A stretch of 64,000 nt of DNA from Heliopora coerulea. Taxonomy: Eukaryota > Cnidaria > Anthozoa > Scleralcyonacea > Helioporidae. Where the stretch lies: assembly GCA_030142905.1 (NCBI GenBank), contig JASJOG010000003.1:1578001-1642000 (forward strand), written 5' to 3'. The translations under genes were made by a program, and so were the position numbers. Below, piece after piece: positions 42,201 to 46,607 of the stretch (its first letter is position 1; the number at the start of each line of letters is the position of its first letter). The notes under the pieces are model-generated. The model ran no database searches. It saw only the letters and a list, made by a program, of their open reading frames with translations, and had not been told where the DNA came from.

Positions 42201-43511
42201 AAAGCACAGATCTGGCTCTCAGTATCAGTGACATTAGGAAATGTGGCACAGAGTAACTGAGTATTGTATGCATCAATGTCTTCTTTTTAACCTGGAACTT
42301 GATAGAGAAACTACATCAATTATTTAAAGATATTTTTATATTATTATTATTATTATTACTAGCTTTAATGCATAATGGTGTGCTGATCTACATATTGCTT
42401 AGTATGCTTTGTAAGTCTACATATCTTGCACTCATTTTTCTTTAAAAAACATTTTTACAGCAATGGCAATCTGCTTTTTTTTCTTCAAATATGATTCTTG
42501 CAATGCAGCTGTAATGTACTAGTATGATTTTAGAAAATAAGAACCTGTTTTAAATTTCTTAGGCTAAATAGGTTCTTGTTTATAGGGGGTATAAATGACC
42601 AATTTTAGGCTAACAGGTTCTTAATTTTTAGGTTCTTAGTTGCGGGTTTTTACTGTATATATACATAGATAGATATAGATAAATAAACATGGGTAATTTC
42701 CTGGTAAGCAGAGTGCTCAATGCAAAGCTGCAGAGCTTTATAGTAATAATTTATTGTTGGTTATTTAATATATTTACAGCTTGTCGTTACACAAGCTGTA
42801 AATATATTAGATAACCAGCAATAAATTATATATATACATAATTTATAATGTATCGTGTATAAATGTATATACACTATAAATCATGATGAACCTCCTTCAT
42901 CTTAAATTTAAAAGCATTATTGGTGATAAAAGATTCTTAAAAAATTTAATTTCAGTCAACGTTTCGGGACATAGTCCTTTTTATCCCTTTGTCTTTCATA
43001 AAGAGATGCCCTGAGACGTTGACTGAAAATAGAGATTTTAAAAAGTTTTTGTGATGATTTACATGCATATACTATATACATATATATATATGTATAAACG
43101 CTTTTTACATATGGCTGGTGTAGAAGTTTGTGGATAGGATATGCGTAGTTCTCCTTTGATGCATATGTTGCGACCAATCATGACTTCGTCTTTTTATTGC
43201 AGAGCGAGGATAAGATCAAACCTGCAATTACCGATCTCACAGGTCCTCTACTGGCACTGGACTACGCCGTCAAACAAGAGTATTTTCCAAAGAAACTTGC
43301 CTTGTACTTCATTGCTTTTTTATCCAAGTAAGACATTAGGAAATTTTGCGAACTTCTATATTTATCAGTTTTCTTTTCAAGTGAGAAGAAATGTAAAAAT
43401 GACGAGTGACACTGACATTTTGTCTTTCTTATTTAAAGGCCAAATTCCCCACTGGACAGTCAGTCATCAACAGCAAGAAAAAATCTTTTACAAACACTTC
43501 AACACTTGTAG
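5685..43511 (+). CDS. Ran GTPase-activating protein 1, 17 coding exons
   Basis: RanGAP1 activates GTP hydrolysis by Ran on the cytoplasmic side of the nuclear pore, setting the direction of nuclear transport. Coding exons: 5685-5802, 6737-6864, 8245-8304, 11943-12122, 13933-14067, 15542-15643, 16037-16093, 24608-24721, 26371-26470, 28683-29119, 30749-30877, 32048-32155, 33593-33637, 35453-35501, 36700-36785, 43203-43327, 43439-43511. All junctions are GT-AG and in phase; the total is 2046 nt, 681 residues (human protein 587). Residues about 1-340 form the leucine-rich GAP domain, with family blocks [56 protein letters not shown] and [15 protein letters not shown]. Asn in [12 protein letters not shown] matches the functional Asn of the family. 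Residues about 360-440 are strongly acidic. Residues about 521-681 are the RanGAP1 C-terminal domain, with the SUMO-site motif LLKSEDK (Lys616). The extra length is mainly the acidic tract and a linker (exons 10-11). No polyadenylation signal is obvious close to the stop; an AATAAA occurs at 44336. Confidence 0.95.
5803..6736 (+). other. RanGAP1 intron 1
   Basis: 934 bp, AT-rich. I see no repeat or gene inside that can be supported, apart from short inverted TTTTTCAACAT copies around 6160-6190. Confidence 0.6.
6737..6864 (+). CDS. RanGAP1 coding exon 2
   Basis: Acceptor TTGCAG, donor GTAATT. It encodes the first leucine-rich repeat, including [20 protein letters not shown] (residues to 82). 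Confidence 0.93.
6865..8244 (+). other. RanGAP1 intron 2
   Basis: 1380 bp. It contains a tRNA-like SINE fragment (7108-7172, - strand) lying between two 40-bp direct repeats. A TA/AAT-rich run lies at 8155-8220. Nothing else is recognised. Confidence 0.6.
6962..7278. repeat. 40-bp direct repeats flanking a tRNA-like SINE fragment
   Basis: The block starting TTAAGACCATTATGGCATTT at 6962-7001 recurs at 7239-7278 with two differences. Between them, on the - strand at about 7172-7108, GCTCAGTTGACAGAGC followed by GGCTTGATTCCC resembles the A and B boxes of a tRNA-derived SINE. Confidence 0.6.
8245..8304 (+). CDS. RanGAP1 coding exon 3
   Basis: A 60-nt exon encoding [20 protein letters not shown] (residues 83-102). 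The DMFTGRLR block is a signature of the family. Donor GTAAGA. Confidence 0.92.
8684..8762. repeat. two adjacent perfect hairpins
   Basis: Hairpin 1: AAGGGTGGACCACA (8684-8697), loop AAGG, perfect inverted copy to 8715 (14 bp). Hairpin 2: CTACCTGTTAGTGGT (8729-8743), loop CCCT, perfect inverted copy 8748-8762 (15 bp). The spacer repeats GTGGTCCAC. Confidence 0.85.
9678..9714 (-). ncRNA. hammerhead-ribozyme-like motif
   Basis: On the - strand: CTGATGA, stem-loop AGTTGC-GAGAC-ACAAT, GAAAC, then GTTAGTC. Short stem III AC/GU with loop GUUA and a GUC cleavage triplet. Stem I pairing next to the core is weak, so activity is uncertain. Confidence 0.45.
10258..10292 (+). ncRNA. hammerhead-ribozyme-like motif (mutated)
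   Basis: CTGATGA followed by a perfect stem GTTGC-GAGAC-GCAAC, then GAAGT instead of GAAAC, then GTTAGTC. It is the inverted sister of the motif at 9678-9714; the A-to-G change breaks the conserved core. Confidence 0.4.
11943..12122 (+). CDS. RanGAP1 coding exon 4
   Basis: Encodes residues 103-162. It contains [19 protein letters not shown] and [14 protein letters not shown], the latter with the conserved Asn that contacts the Ran active site in the family. Acceptor ATATAG, donor GTTTGT. Confidence 0.94.
12408..12902. mobile_element. hAT (Charlie-like) MITE, 495 bp
   Basis: It starts CAGTGTTCCAGAAACTGGGA followed by GTCGC. The right end, inverted, reads CAGTGGTCCGGAAACTTTTT followed by GTTCACGACCCC. 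The flanking 8-mers GTGTAGAT (12400-12407) and GTGTAGAA (12903-12910) match at 7 of 8. This is the CAGTGNTTC..GGGTCGC terminus style common in animal hAT MITEs. Confidence 0.82.
13203..13640. repeat. inverted pair of tRNA-derived SINE copies
   Basis: On the - strand, 13290-13203 reads CTCGATAGCTCAACAGGTAG then GAGTTCGAATTCC (A-box and B-box like). On the + strand, 13550-13620 has CTCGATAGCTCAAC and the same tail CCGCTCAAGTCAAC. The same family occurs at 45460-45870. Confidence 0.7.
13933..14067 (+). CDS. RanGAP1 coding exon 5
   Basis: Encodes residues 163-207, with [20 protein letters not shown], one of the best conserved repeats of the family. Acceptor ATCAAG, donor GTAAAT. Confidence 0.94.
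14068..15541 (+). other. RanGAP1 intron 5
   Basis: 1.5 kb, AT-rich. I see nothing in it that can be supported. Confidence 0.55.
15542..15643 (+). CDS. RanGAP1 coding exon 6
   Basis: Encodes residues 208-241, [20 protein letters not shown] onward. Acceptor TGTAG, donor GTAAGA. Confidence 0.94.
15644..16036 (+). other. RanGAP1 intron 6
   Basis: 393 bp, AT-rich, no recognised feature. Confidence 0.6.
16037..16093 (+). CDS. RanGAP1 coding exon 7
   Basis: A 57-nt exon encoding [19 protein letters not shown] (residues 242-260). Acceptor TTTTAG, donor GTAAGA. It is followed by the transposon-filled 8.5-kb intron 7. Confidence 0.92.
16141..16253. repeat. 40-bp inverted repeat (hairpin)
   Basis: The left arm 16141-16180 starts GTGGGAAGTGTTTGTCGATA. 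The right arm 16214-16253 is its inverted copy with three mismatches; the loop is 33 bp. The right arm is part of the Penelope coding sequence, so the left arm is a snap-back copy at its 5' end. Confidence 0.85.
16314..16601 (+). pseudogene. Penelope-like GIY-YIG endonuclease, fragment
   Basis: Cys-rich stretch [15 protein letters not shown] followed by VYRADVT and [18 protein letters not shown]. This is the layout of the Cys motif and GIY-YIG nuclease at the C terminus of Penelope-like reverse transcriptases. It is interrupted at 16601 by a SINE-like insert; the remaining nuclease codons resume near 16797. Confidence 0.8.
16602..16790 (+). repeat. tRNA-like SINE insert in the Penelope endonuclease
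   Basis: Contains CTCGGTAGCTCAATG (A-box like) and GCGGGCTCGATCCCC (B-box like) at about 16660-16705. The interrupted endonuclease frame resumes just after it. The borders are approximate. Confidence 0.6.
17475..18824 (-). pseudogene. pogo/Tigger-like transposase (DDE_1), one in-frame stop
   Basis: The likely start is the ATG at 18803-18801 ([14 protein letters not shown]). An N-terminal helix-turn-helix region follows ([33 protein letters not shown]). The catalytic DDE_1 part follows with [43 protein letters not shown] and [16 protein letters not shown]; the Asp residues in NIDQ, VADVF and QPLD are the likely metal ligands. It ends at 17475. One TGA at 18272-18270 interrupts an otherwise single frame and fits a CGA-to-TGA CpG transition. 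Length is about 442 residues, normal for pogo-type transposases. I place it in the Tc1-mariner superfamily from the TA duplication and the DDE_1 signature. Confidence 0.83.
18804..18952. promoter_or_regulatory. divergent promoter region of the pogo-like element
   Basis: 149 bp between the transposase ATG (- strand, 18803) and the zinc-finger/HIRAN ATG (+ strand, 18953). It must hold both promoters if both genes are expressed from the element. I see no clear TATA box. Confidence 0.4.
18953..19667 (+). CDS. Cys-rich zinc-finger / HIRAN-like protein carried by the pogo-like element
   Basis: Function unknown. From the ATG at 18953 it reads [16 protein letters not shown]; after one extra A in the run at 19004-19007 the frame continues [14 protein letters not shown] and ALCKHCDD. 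Together these form a Cys-rich, probably zinc-binding segment. After an acidic/Ser/Asn linker comes a domain with [36 protein letters not shown] and [14 protein letters not shown]. The DPYAI...VGHLPREIS pattern resembles HIRAN domains, which bind single-stranded DNA ends in HLTF. The end is acidic (DDEDIFDF). It lies wholly inside the transposon inverted repeats, head to head with the transposase, suggesting a role in transposition or host-factor contact (inference). The single-base frameshift means this copy is probably inactive. A longer open frame from 18849 starts in the wrong frame and does not encode the zinc finger. Confidence 0.65.
19948..19990 (+). ncRNA. hammerhead ribozyme fold at the 3' end of the Penelope-like element
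   Basis: Stem I GTTGC / GCGAC, core CTGATGA (19953-19959), stem II CGCG-UAC-CGCG type, GAA, stem III ACT-CTG-AGT, cleavage nucleotide A at 19985. All conserved core bases are present; the first stem II pair is a mismatch. Confidence 0.75.
20101..20123. repeat. (TA)n microsatellite
   Basis: Uninterrupted TA repeats directly before the second hammerhead fold. Confidence 0.95.
20126..20169 (+). ncRNA. hammerhead ribozyme fold, second copy
   Basis: GTTGC, CTGATGA, stem II CGC-CTAAGC-GCG, GAA, stem III ACT-CGG-AGT, A at 20164, then GCGAC. Loop III differs from the first copy, while the stem III pairs are kept. Confidence 0.75.
20281..20315. repeat. (TA)n microsatellite
   Basis: About 17 TA units following a second partial Penelope terminus. 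Confidence 0.95.
20374..20511. repeat. inverted repeat with hammerhead-like CTGATGA...GAAA core
   Basis: Arms TGAAGAATTTTTAAAAATAT (left) and the inverted copy at about 20468-20490. The - strand centre at 20453-20424 reads CTGATGA, stem GGCCG-CTTCATA-CGGCC, then GAAAATTT. A Penelope-terminus-like structure. Confidence 0.6.
20518..21317. mobile_element. pogo/Tigger-type MITE, 800 bp
   Basis: It begins CAGTAGTCTCCCGATATCTC; the inverted right end reads CAGTAGTCTCCTGATATCTC. TA lies on both sides (20516-20517 and 21318-21319). Several copies of TATCTCGA and its inverse lie near both ends. No transposase is seen, so it must be mobilised in trans. It interrupts the stretch after a Penelope terminus. 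Confidence 0.83.
21588..22020 (+). mobile_element. Penelope-like terminal fragment with TA repeats
   Basis: TA repeats at 21588-21614 and 21892-21920. Between them is a CTGACGA - stem GACTT/AAGTC - GAAAGC core at 21787-21825 (hammerhead-like). Near 21988 is the right half of another hammerhead (GTGAAACTCGGAGTAGCAAC). It has the flavour of degraded Penelope terminal repeats; no coding sequence is seen. Confidence 0.5.
22040..22090. repeat. ATGTATATGT microsatellite
   Basis: Repeated ATGTAT units followed by GTAT repeats. Confidence 0.85.
22230..24550 (+). mobile_element. LINE (CR1/L2-like, Jockey superfamily), 5'-truncated and broken
   Basis: It starts inside the AP endonuclease ([11 protein letters not shown] near 22300; [19 protein letters not shown]). 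It continues with a reverse transcriptase split into several frames. The 3' end has AATAAA and ends in TAAACTAAACT repeats just before 24550. Same direction as RanGAP1. Confidence 0.85.
22300..24394 (+). pseudogene. LINE endonuclease-reverse transcriptase, broken
   Basis: In order: the end of the endonuclease (22376-22831), RT fingers with [18 protein letters not shown] and [17 protein letters not shown] (23034-23459), palm with [19 protein letters not shown] (23526 on), [15 protein letters not shown] and the catalytic LYADDTT (about 23823-23850). The C-terminal part ([31 protein letters not shown]) runs to about 24394. Several frameshifts and a TAG at 23457 make it dead. The YADD box and C-terminal arrangement fit CR1/L2-like LINEs. 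Confidence 0.85.
24608..24721 (+). CDS. RanGAP1 coding exon 8
   Basis: Encodes residues 261-298 with [20 protein letters not shown], highly conserved in the family. Acceptor TTTTAG, donor GTATTG. Confidence 0.94.
24722..26370 (+). other. RanGAP1 intron 8
   Basis: 1.65 kb, AT-rich, no recognised element. Confidence 0.55.
26371..26470 (+). CDS. RanGAP1 coding exon 9
   Basis: Encodes residues 299-331 ending LVKLDLN plus one base; the split codon gives Gly of LDLNGN, matching the family. Acceptor TTTTAG, donor GTAAGT. Confidence 0.92.
26471..28682 (+). other. RanGAP1 intron 9
   Basis: 2.2 kb. It contains dispersed short inverted copies of ACTAGTC/GACTAGT (about 26510-26590, 27030-27080). A block at 27585-27835 repeats AAGGGCTGG/CCAGCCCT in both directions and may be a small unclassified repeat. 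No gene is seen. Confidence 0.5.
28683..29119 (+). CDS. RanGAP1 coding exon 10 (acidic tract)
   Basis: Starts [16 protein letters not shown], the last leucine-rich repeat, then [10 protein letters not shown] and about 80 residues almost purely Asp, Glu and Lys, coded by GAT/GAC/GAA/GAG runs. The acceptor is CTAG before GGAATTGC. The donor chosen is GTAACC at 29120 (phase 0, just before the in-frame stop at 29138); this exact donor is the least certain junction of the gene. Confidence 0.82.
28783..28960 (+). repeat. GATGA/GAAGA low-complexity coding repeat
   Basis: The acidic tract of RanGAP1 exon 10, made mainly of GATGATGAA and GAGGAGGAA runs; expected to vary in length between individuals. 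Confidence 0.85.
29120..30748 (+). other. RanGAP1 intron 10
   Basis: 1.6 kb. The part 30380-30740 is a run of loosely repeated TTTA/ACTT(T/C)ACTT phrases (for example TAACTTCACTTTCACTTTG), probably a decayed tandem repeat. Confidence 0.5.
30749..30877 (+). CDS. RanGAP1 coding exon 11 (linker)
   Basis: Encodes 43 residues beginning [19 protein letters not shown] and ending LKLDQFE. Acceptor TTGCAG, donor GTGCTT. It joins the acidic exon to the C-terminal domain in frame. The linker is poorly conserved in the family, so the call rests on frame, splice sites and position. Confidence 0.72.
30878..32047 (+). other. RanGAP1 intron 11
   Basis: 1.2 kb; the first part is a diverged minisatellite (31027-31450), the rest unremarkable. 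Confidence 0.6.
31027..31450. repeat. diverged minisatellite, about 110-bp unit, four copies
   Basis: The phrase GTCTTGTATTTTATTCAG and variants recur at about 31053, 31163, 31275 and 31382. Each is followed by AC(G/T)CCAG(A/G)TT, a CCACGATAT-like phrase and GAAATAGTT, giving a spacing of about 110 bp. Confidence 0.75.
32048..32155 (+). CDS. RanGAP1 coding exon 12
   Basis: Encodes residues 521-556, with [20 protein letters not shown], resembling the FLxFPSPEKLLRL block at the start of the animal RanGAP1 C-terminal domain. Acceptor TTCCAG, donor GTTAGA. Confidence 0.85.
32156..33592 (+). other. RanGAP1 intron 12
   Basis: 1.4 kb with a 404-bp palindrome in the middle; nothing else is recognised. 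Confidence 0.6.
32784..33187. repeat. 404-bp palindrome (foldback element)
   Basis: The left arm starts CACCTTTTGCTGTTCATTAC and the right arm ends with its inverse. Through most of both arms the match is about 90% (for example ATGGTGTTAATGGTCGTCTG and its inverse). The short centre is around AGGCGAGATATTTCTCTTGC. No coding capacity. Confidence 0.87.
33593..33637 (+). CDS. RanGAP1 coding exon 13
   Basis: A 45-nt exon, [15 protein letters not shown]. Acceptor TTTCAG, donor GTAATC. It is short, but the frame and flanking exons fit. Confidence 0.75.
33638..35452 (+). other. RanGAP1 intron 13
   Basis: 1.8 kb. It holds a probable inverted-repeat element (33978-34749); the rest (34750-35452) is unremarkable. 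Confidence 0.55.
33978..34749. mobile_element. MITE with CCTAGTTTCCACT termini
   Basis: It begins CCTAGTTTCCACTTCGTCGT and the inverted right end reads CCTAGTTTCCACTAGGTCGT. TTTTA occurs just outside both ends (33972-33976 and 34750-34754), a possible target duplication. No transposase; superfamily not assigned. Confidence 0.65.
35453..35501 (+). CDS. RanGAP1 coding exon 14
   Basis: Encodes [16 protein letters not shown] plus one base; VSSV matches the family block before the C-terminal helices. Acceptor TTACAG, donor GTAAAA. Confidence 0.8.
35502..36699 (+). other. RanGAP1 intron 14
   Basis: 1.2 kb; ends in a TTTTGTTTTT-rich tract before the acceptor. No element recognised. Confidence 0.55.
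36700..36785 (+). CDS. RanGAP1 coding exon 15 (ends at the SUMO acceptor Lys)
   Basis: Completes Asp and reads [18 protein letters not shown], then LLIHMGLLK. The final AAG is the Lys of the SUMO consensus LKSE; the SE comes from exon 16, 6.4 kb away. Acceptor TTTTAG, donor GTCAGT. Confidence 0.93.
37559..37583 (-). repeat. Penelope terminus-like fragment
   Basis: - strand TTGAAGATGGACGCATAGTCCGAAAGC: stem GGAC-GCATA-GTCC followed by GAAA, like the hammerhead-type terminus at 20424-20453 but with the CTGATGA core mutated. Confidence 0.4.
37691..37740 (+). repeat. solitary hAT-like end
   Basis: CAGTGGCGTATCCAGGGTGG followed by GGCCC-rich sequence, like the ends of the hAT elements at 1521 and 9313. 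No matching right end or 8-bp duplication found. Confidence 0.4.
38200..38634 (+). pseudogene. Penelope-like element fragment with GIY-YIG nuclease
   Basis: Encodes [34 protein letters not shown], then [20 protein letters not shown] and [12 protein letters not shown]: the connector and GIY-YIG endonuclease of a Penelope-like element of a different lineage from those at 16207 and 39366. It is interrupted by a TAG before SIPCSDC. Truncated on both sides. Confidence 0.78.
38708..38758. repeat. 20-bp hairpin
   Basis: GGGTCGTTTAGTAAAATTCC (38708-38727) and its inverted copy with one G-T pair (38739-38758); the loop is 11 bp. Confidence 0.85.
39226..39296. repeat. (TA)n microsatellite
   Basis: About 70 bp of TA with short ACATACA interruption. 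Confidence 0.95.
39394..39437 (-). ncRNA. hammerhead ribozyme fold in the inverted Penelope terminus
   Basis: - strand: GCTGC, CTGATGA (39432-39426), stem II CGC-TGGAAT-GCG, GAA, stem III ACT-TAA-AGT, A, then GCAAT. It is the inverted partner of the fold at 41860-41903. Confidence 0.72.
39760..40402 (+). pseudogene. Penelope-like GIY-YIG endonuclease, fragment
   Basis: Frames carry [55 protein letters not shown] and [19 protein letters not shown]. They lie in more than one frame, with frameshifts near 39940, 40085 and 40290, so it is dead. The Cys residues and GIY-YIG block match the fragment at 16314. Confidence 0.8.
40402..41730 (+). mobile_element. Tc1-type DNA transposon, 1329 bp, with TA target duplication
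   Basis: The left end is CAGTCCTGGCAAAAAGTCTG and the right end is its perfect inverse, both next to TA (40400-40401, 41731-41732). Inside is a decayed Tc1 transposase. Taking out the element and one TA brings the Penelope reading frame back into register. Confidence 0.92.
40602..41582 (+). pseudogene. Tc1 transposase, broken
   Basis: It starts [20 protein letters not shown] with a helix-turn-helix ([17 protein letters not shown]) and a GRP-like SGRPLK. The DDE parts [19 protein letters not shown] and [11 protein letters not shown] are in 41035-41379, and a degraded LDWPG box follows near 41385. It ends GYPTKY at 41582. Stops and frameshifts in the N-terminal half and after 41379 make it inactive. 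Confidence 0.88.
41860..41903 (+). ncRNA. hammerhead ribozyme fold, Penelope 3' terminus
   Basis: GTTGC, CTGATGA (41865-41871), stem II CGC-TGAAAT-GCG, GAA, stem III ACT-TAA-AGT, A at 41898, GCAAT. Stem I here is GTTGC/GCAAT, fully paired by wobble and Watson-Crick pairs, versus GTTGC/GCGAC in the copy at 19948. Confidence 0.78.
41943..42655. mobile_element. Tc1/mariner-type MITE, 713 bp
   Basis: It starts CAGTAAAAACCCGCAACTAA and the right end is its perfect inverse; TA on both sides (41941-41942, 42656-42657). Subterminal AGAACCT/AGGTTCT copies occur in both halves. No transposase. Confidence 0.87.
42746..42829. repeat. 39-bp hairpin
   Basis: The left arm 42746-42784 ends TATATTTACAGCTTGT; the right arm 42791-42829 is the inverted copy with two mismatches. 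The loop is CGTTAC. Confidence 0.88.
43203..43327 (+). CDS. RanGAP1 coding exon 16
   Basis: Starts [20 protein letters not shown] and ends AFLS plus AA of the next Lys codon. Acceptor TTGCAG; the donor GTAAGA creates an apparent TAA if read through. This block matches the SEDKVKA...YGPLMAL part of vertebrate RanGAP1. Confidence 0.93.
43439..43511 (+). CDS. RanGAP1 coding exon 17 (C terminus)
   Basis: Completes Lys and reads [20 protein letters not shown] to a TAG stop at 43509-43511. It matches the PNS...LLQTL C terminus of animal RanGAP1. Acceptor TTAAAG after a 111-bp intron. Confidence 0.9.
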
Positions 43512-44335
43512 TTACACTTAACGAATGACTAGCTCTAGATGTAGGGAATTATAGGAAAGATCACTTACAGTTTGTTTGTCAATGGTGTCGTTTTGAATAA
43601 GTAATGAATGTTACTTTTCAGCAAACTGTTGCCCTGGTCTGAACCGGTTGGACTCCTGAAGGGTGAAAATAATGCGAAGGCCCCTCTTACATGATACGAT
43701 TGTCCCATTCGATAGTTCGTTCTGGCGTATACTATCTTGTCTCTGGGGCACAATTCCTGCTTACAATTGTCTCACTTCGGTAACTAATGACCTGAGGACT
43801 CCAGTGAGTTAACTTTATACGTCAGAATGAACGATCTTGTACGACAATACTATAGACCCCTTGCACATGACGTCAATACAGTCCATCTGGAGGACAACTT
43901 TAAAGTTCCGATGTTCAACCGAGCGAATAATCGATGAAAATTCTGTTGTCTACAAGCATTTTTCCTCCTGCAAAGGAATACGTGCAAGGGGTCTATATTG
44001 TAAATAGGCCCTTAGTAAGCATAGGGAAAACTGTGCTTAAAAATTAAAAAGTTGCTCTGAAAAATTAGCAAAGCATTTCACCCAAATCTTAAAGGGCTTC
44101 TCAATTATCATGCCATTTCTGGCCAACGATTTGAAATATATTTGTTGATAACTGGTAAAAAATACTTTTTGTAATCTGGTGCGATTGAGAATAAGCACAA
44201 TGGTGACCTCCTGTGGACTGCCTAGTATAGCATAGTCCATGCTGTTGTCATGGGGCATATAAAACCAGTCTCAAACTGATGTTGATGCGAACGTGTAGAA
44301 ATCCTAATGCCTCCTAAATCCGGCGACAGTACTGA

Positions 44336-44341
44336 AATAAA
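44336..44341 (+). promoter_or_regulatory. possible RanGAP1 polyadenylation signal
   Basis: AATAAA 825 bp after the RanGAP1 stop, the first full match I find downstream. Distance makes it only a candidate. Confidence 0.25.
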
Positions 44342-45459
44342 TAGGCCATTTAATGACCCCTTTTGAAGCCTAGTAATAGTGCGACATAAACATTCGAACA
44401 GCATGTACCATAAAGATAAGACCCATACCCGATAGTTTAATTCAATATAAGAAGACAGGATACTGGGATTGTAGTGGTTGACTCCGCAGAAAGGCAGACG
44501 TTGAAAATCGAGGCACACAAGGCACACCCTACTAATATTTTGATTACGAAGTACAGATACAATAAACGGTTATGCGCCGAACACCAAATTGTTTTATTTA
44601 TGGACAACAAATGTTGCTCTTGCCCCTTATTCCTGTCCACTCCTGGTGTTTAATCATACCATTAGAGAAAAAGTGTTACGAGACCTCGCTAGTACGTTTC
44701 TGGCCACCTTCCCTCCTCTACTTACACAACCTTCAAGCTTTCTGTTCAACTAACTTTCCTTTTAACCAACATTCATCTTGATTGACTAGTTACACATAGA
44801 TTGTCTTTATCATACTCTAAATCCCTTTTCATATGTAGCTTTTGTCCGAACCCTGTATTTGGCTTTTCATCTCTGCTATCGAATCATCATTTCAAATAAC
44901 GTGAATTTCTATATTCGTGAATGTCACTGCAGAAAGCCATTAAGAACTACCTGGTAGTTTTCGATGTTTATGTGCACCGTGATGTTGCGAGAATGGAGAA
45001 AAGCATAAAAAACACCAACTGCTTCATGAGAATTTTTTAGGTCTGAAGTTCGACAACATGCAAAGAAAATTTTTCATGTTGGGATACTCTCGTCCATGCA
45101 CGGATATCAGCGGGTCAGGATTTGCATACGATACGTGTTACTTACAAAGCGCTATCAGTTCCATCTGAAAAGTCATCCCTGGAATTTAGAAACCAATACT
45201 GATATCTCAACATGGTTGCTGAGTACCGTTCAACTTCACTTAACTGGAAAGGAAGTTCGGAGTTACAACTACTGTAAGGCTTCATTTTCATTAGGCGGAA
45301 ATTTCTGCACGGACGACATTTTCTCTTAGTCTGATCAGTTTTCAAGTGGAACTAATTGGAAAAATCAAAGAAATAATTTGTCCGCACGTAAAATTCCGCC
45401 TAGAGTAAATTGGGCTTCACAGAATCTGCCAGTGATTTCCCTCACGTAATGAAAAATTT

Positions 45460-45870
45460 TATTTCAGAATCACCCTCAGAGGTATACATGAACAGAAATT
45501 TTTCATGATAATCTGACACTGCCGAAATCAACCAAAAGATGTTGACTCGGGCGGGATTTGAACTCGCACCTTCGGGATACCGGTCCACTGCTCTTATGAA
45601 AAATTTCTGTTCAGGTGTATCTCTGAGGATGATTCTGAAATAGCATTGAAACACTGCGCATCCTCATGGATCAGGGTTACTTTGTCGCAAGAATATCTCG
45701 TGCACTTAGGTTGGATAGAAACTCGCCTGCAGTCCCTGTGGACTCGATAGCTCAACAGGTAGAGTGACGGACCGTTATCCCGAAGGTGCGAGTTCAAATC
45801 CCGCCCGAGTCAACATTTTTCAGTTGACTCCGCGTGTCAGATTATGAAAAATTTCTGTTCATGAAAAATT
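45460..45870. repeat. foldback of two tRNA-derived SINE copies
   Basis: - strand tRNA-like head at 45594-45543 and + strand head at 45741-45812; the flanks share ATGAAAAATTTCTGTTCA in opposite directions. Same family as 13203-13640. Confidence 0.78.
45741..45812 (+). repeat. tRNA-like head of SINE
   Basis: 72 nt with a 6-bp acceptor stem GACTCG...CGAGTC, D arm TAGCTCAACAGGTAGAG and T arm GCGAGTTCAAATCCCGC. The anticodon arm pairs poorly, so I call it a SINE head, not a functional tRNA gene. Confidence 0.75.
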
Positions 45871-46294
45871 TTAATGAAATAAAAATGGGGGTCGTAATTC
45901 GTACTTCGTCAATCATTTGTTTACAATAGATTGATATCAAACCACCTGATAGTAATGAATTTAAGCTAACGGCCAGAGGTTTAGTTTATGGTTGTGTCGG
46001 TTTCCCTAGTTAAGAACAGGTCATTGCTGGCAAACACCTCAGGTGAAGCATCTAACTATATAGCCCCCTGGGTCACGATATTGTCAGAATTCGGCAAGAA
46101 ATTATTTCTTCCTGTTCAATCGGCCCCAATGTCAAATCTCCTCTGCTAGTGTCTACTAGAAATAATGAGTCGTAAATAACCTCATCTTTCCATATTTCCA
46201 TGAAAACATCCTACCATCACGAACTAGATCATATACCACAGCCAAACCGTGGAAATAAACCCTCGGGATTTGCCTGGTCTTCCAGAGTTGACGT

Positions 46295-46607
46295 AAGGGG
46301 CGTAGTTTCCGGGAGGGGAGTGTTGGCGTGCGGCACCTCGTAAAGCTTGTAAAAAAATATCCCAGAAAATTCGGGCAAAAACAATGTTGGAGCATTAGGT
46401 TTCGTGCAAATTTTGATTTTATAAGGTTGGTCCAAGTCCCTTCTGGTCAATGGTTTACATTTAATTTACTTGCTAGGGCTGAGGAAACGAGGCTACACCA
46501 AGCATGGCCTAAATGTTCGCCAAATTCGGGAAATTTATGAAAAGATGCAATATTTGTGCAAATTAAGCTGGTCATCCCCTAACCTAAATGGGTTAACTAC
46601 GCCACTA
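46295..46607. mobile_element. hAT MITE, 313 bp
   Basis: The right end inverted reads TAGTGGCGTAGTTAACCC and the left end AAGGGGCGTAGTTTCCGG, imperfect inverted repeats. An identical 8-mer GTTGACGT lies on both sides (46287-46294, 46608-46615). Confidence 0.75.

Larger units (their letters stand above)
36786..43202 (+). other. RanGAP1 intron 15, transposon-filled
   Basis: 6.4 kb separating the SUMO acceptor Lys codon from the rest of its motif. It contains Penelope fragments, a Penelope-like element with a Tc1 insertion, a MITE and a strong hairpin. Confidence 0.8.

Noticed and set aside
43328..43330. RanGAP1 ending at the TAA after exon 16
   Set aside because: The bases form a GTAAGA donor; the next exon at 43439 restores the conserved C terminus in frame.
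45741..45812. Functional tRNA gene
   Set aside because: Acceptor, D and T arms are good but the anticodon stem does not pair well, and an inverted relative with the same flanks lies nearby, so it is a SINE head.
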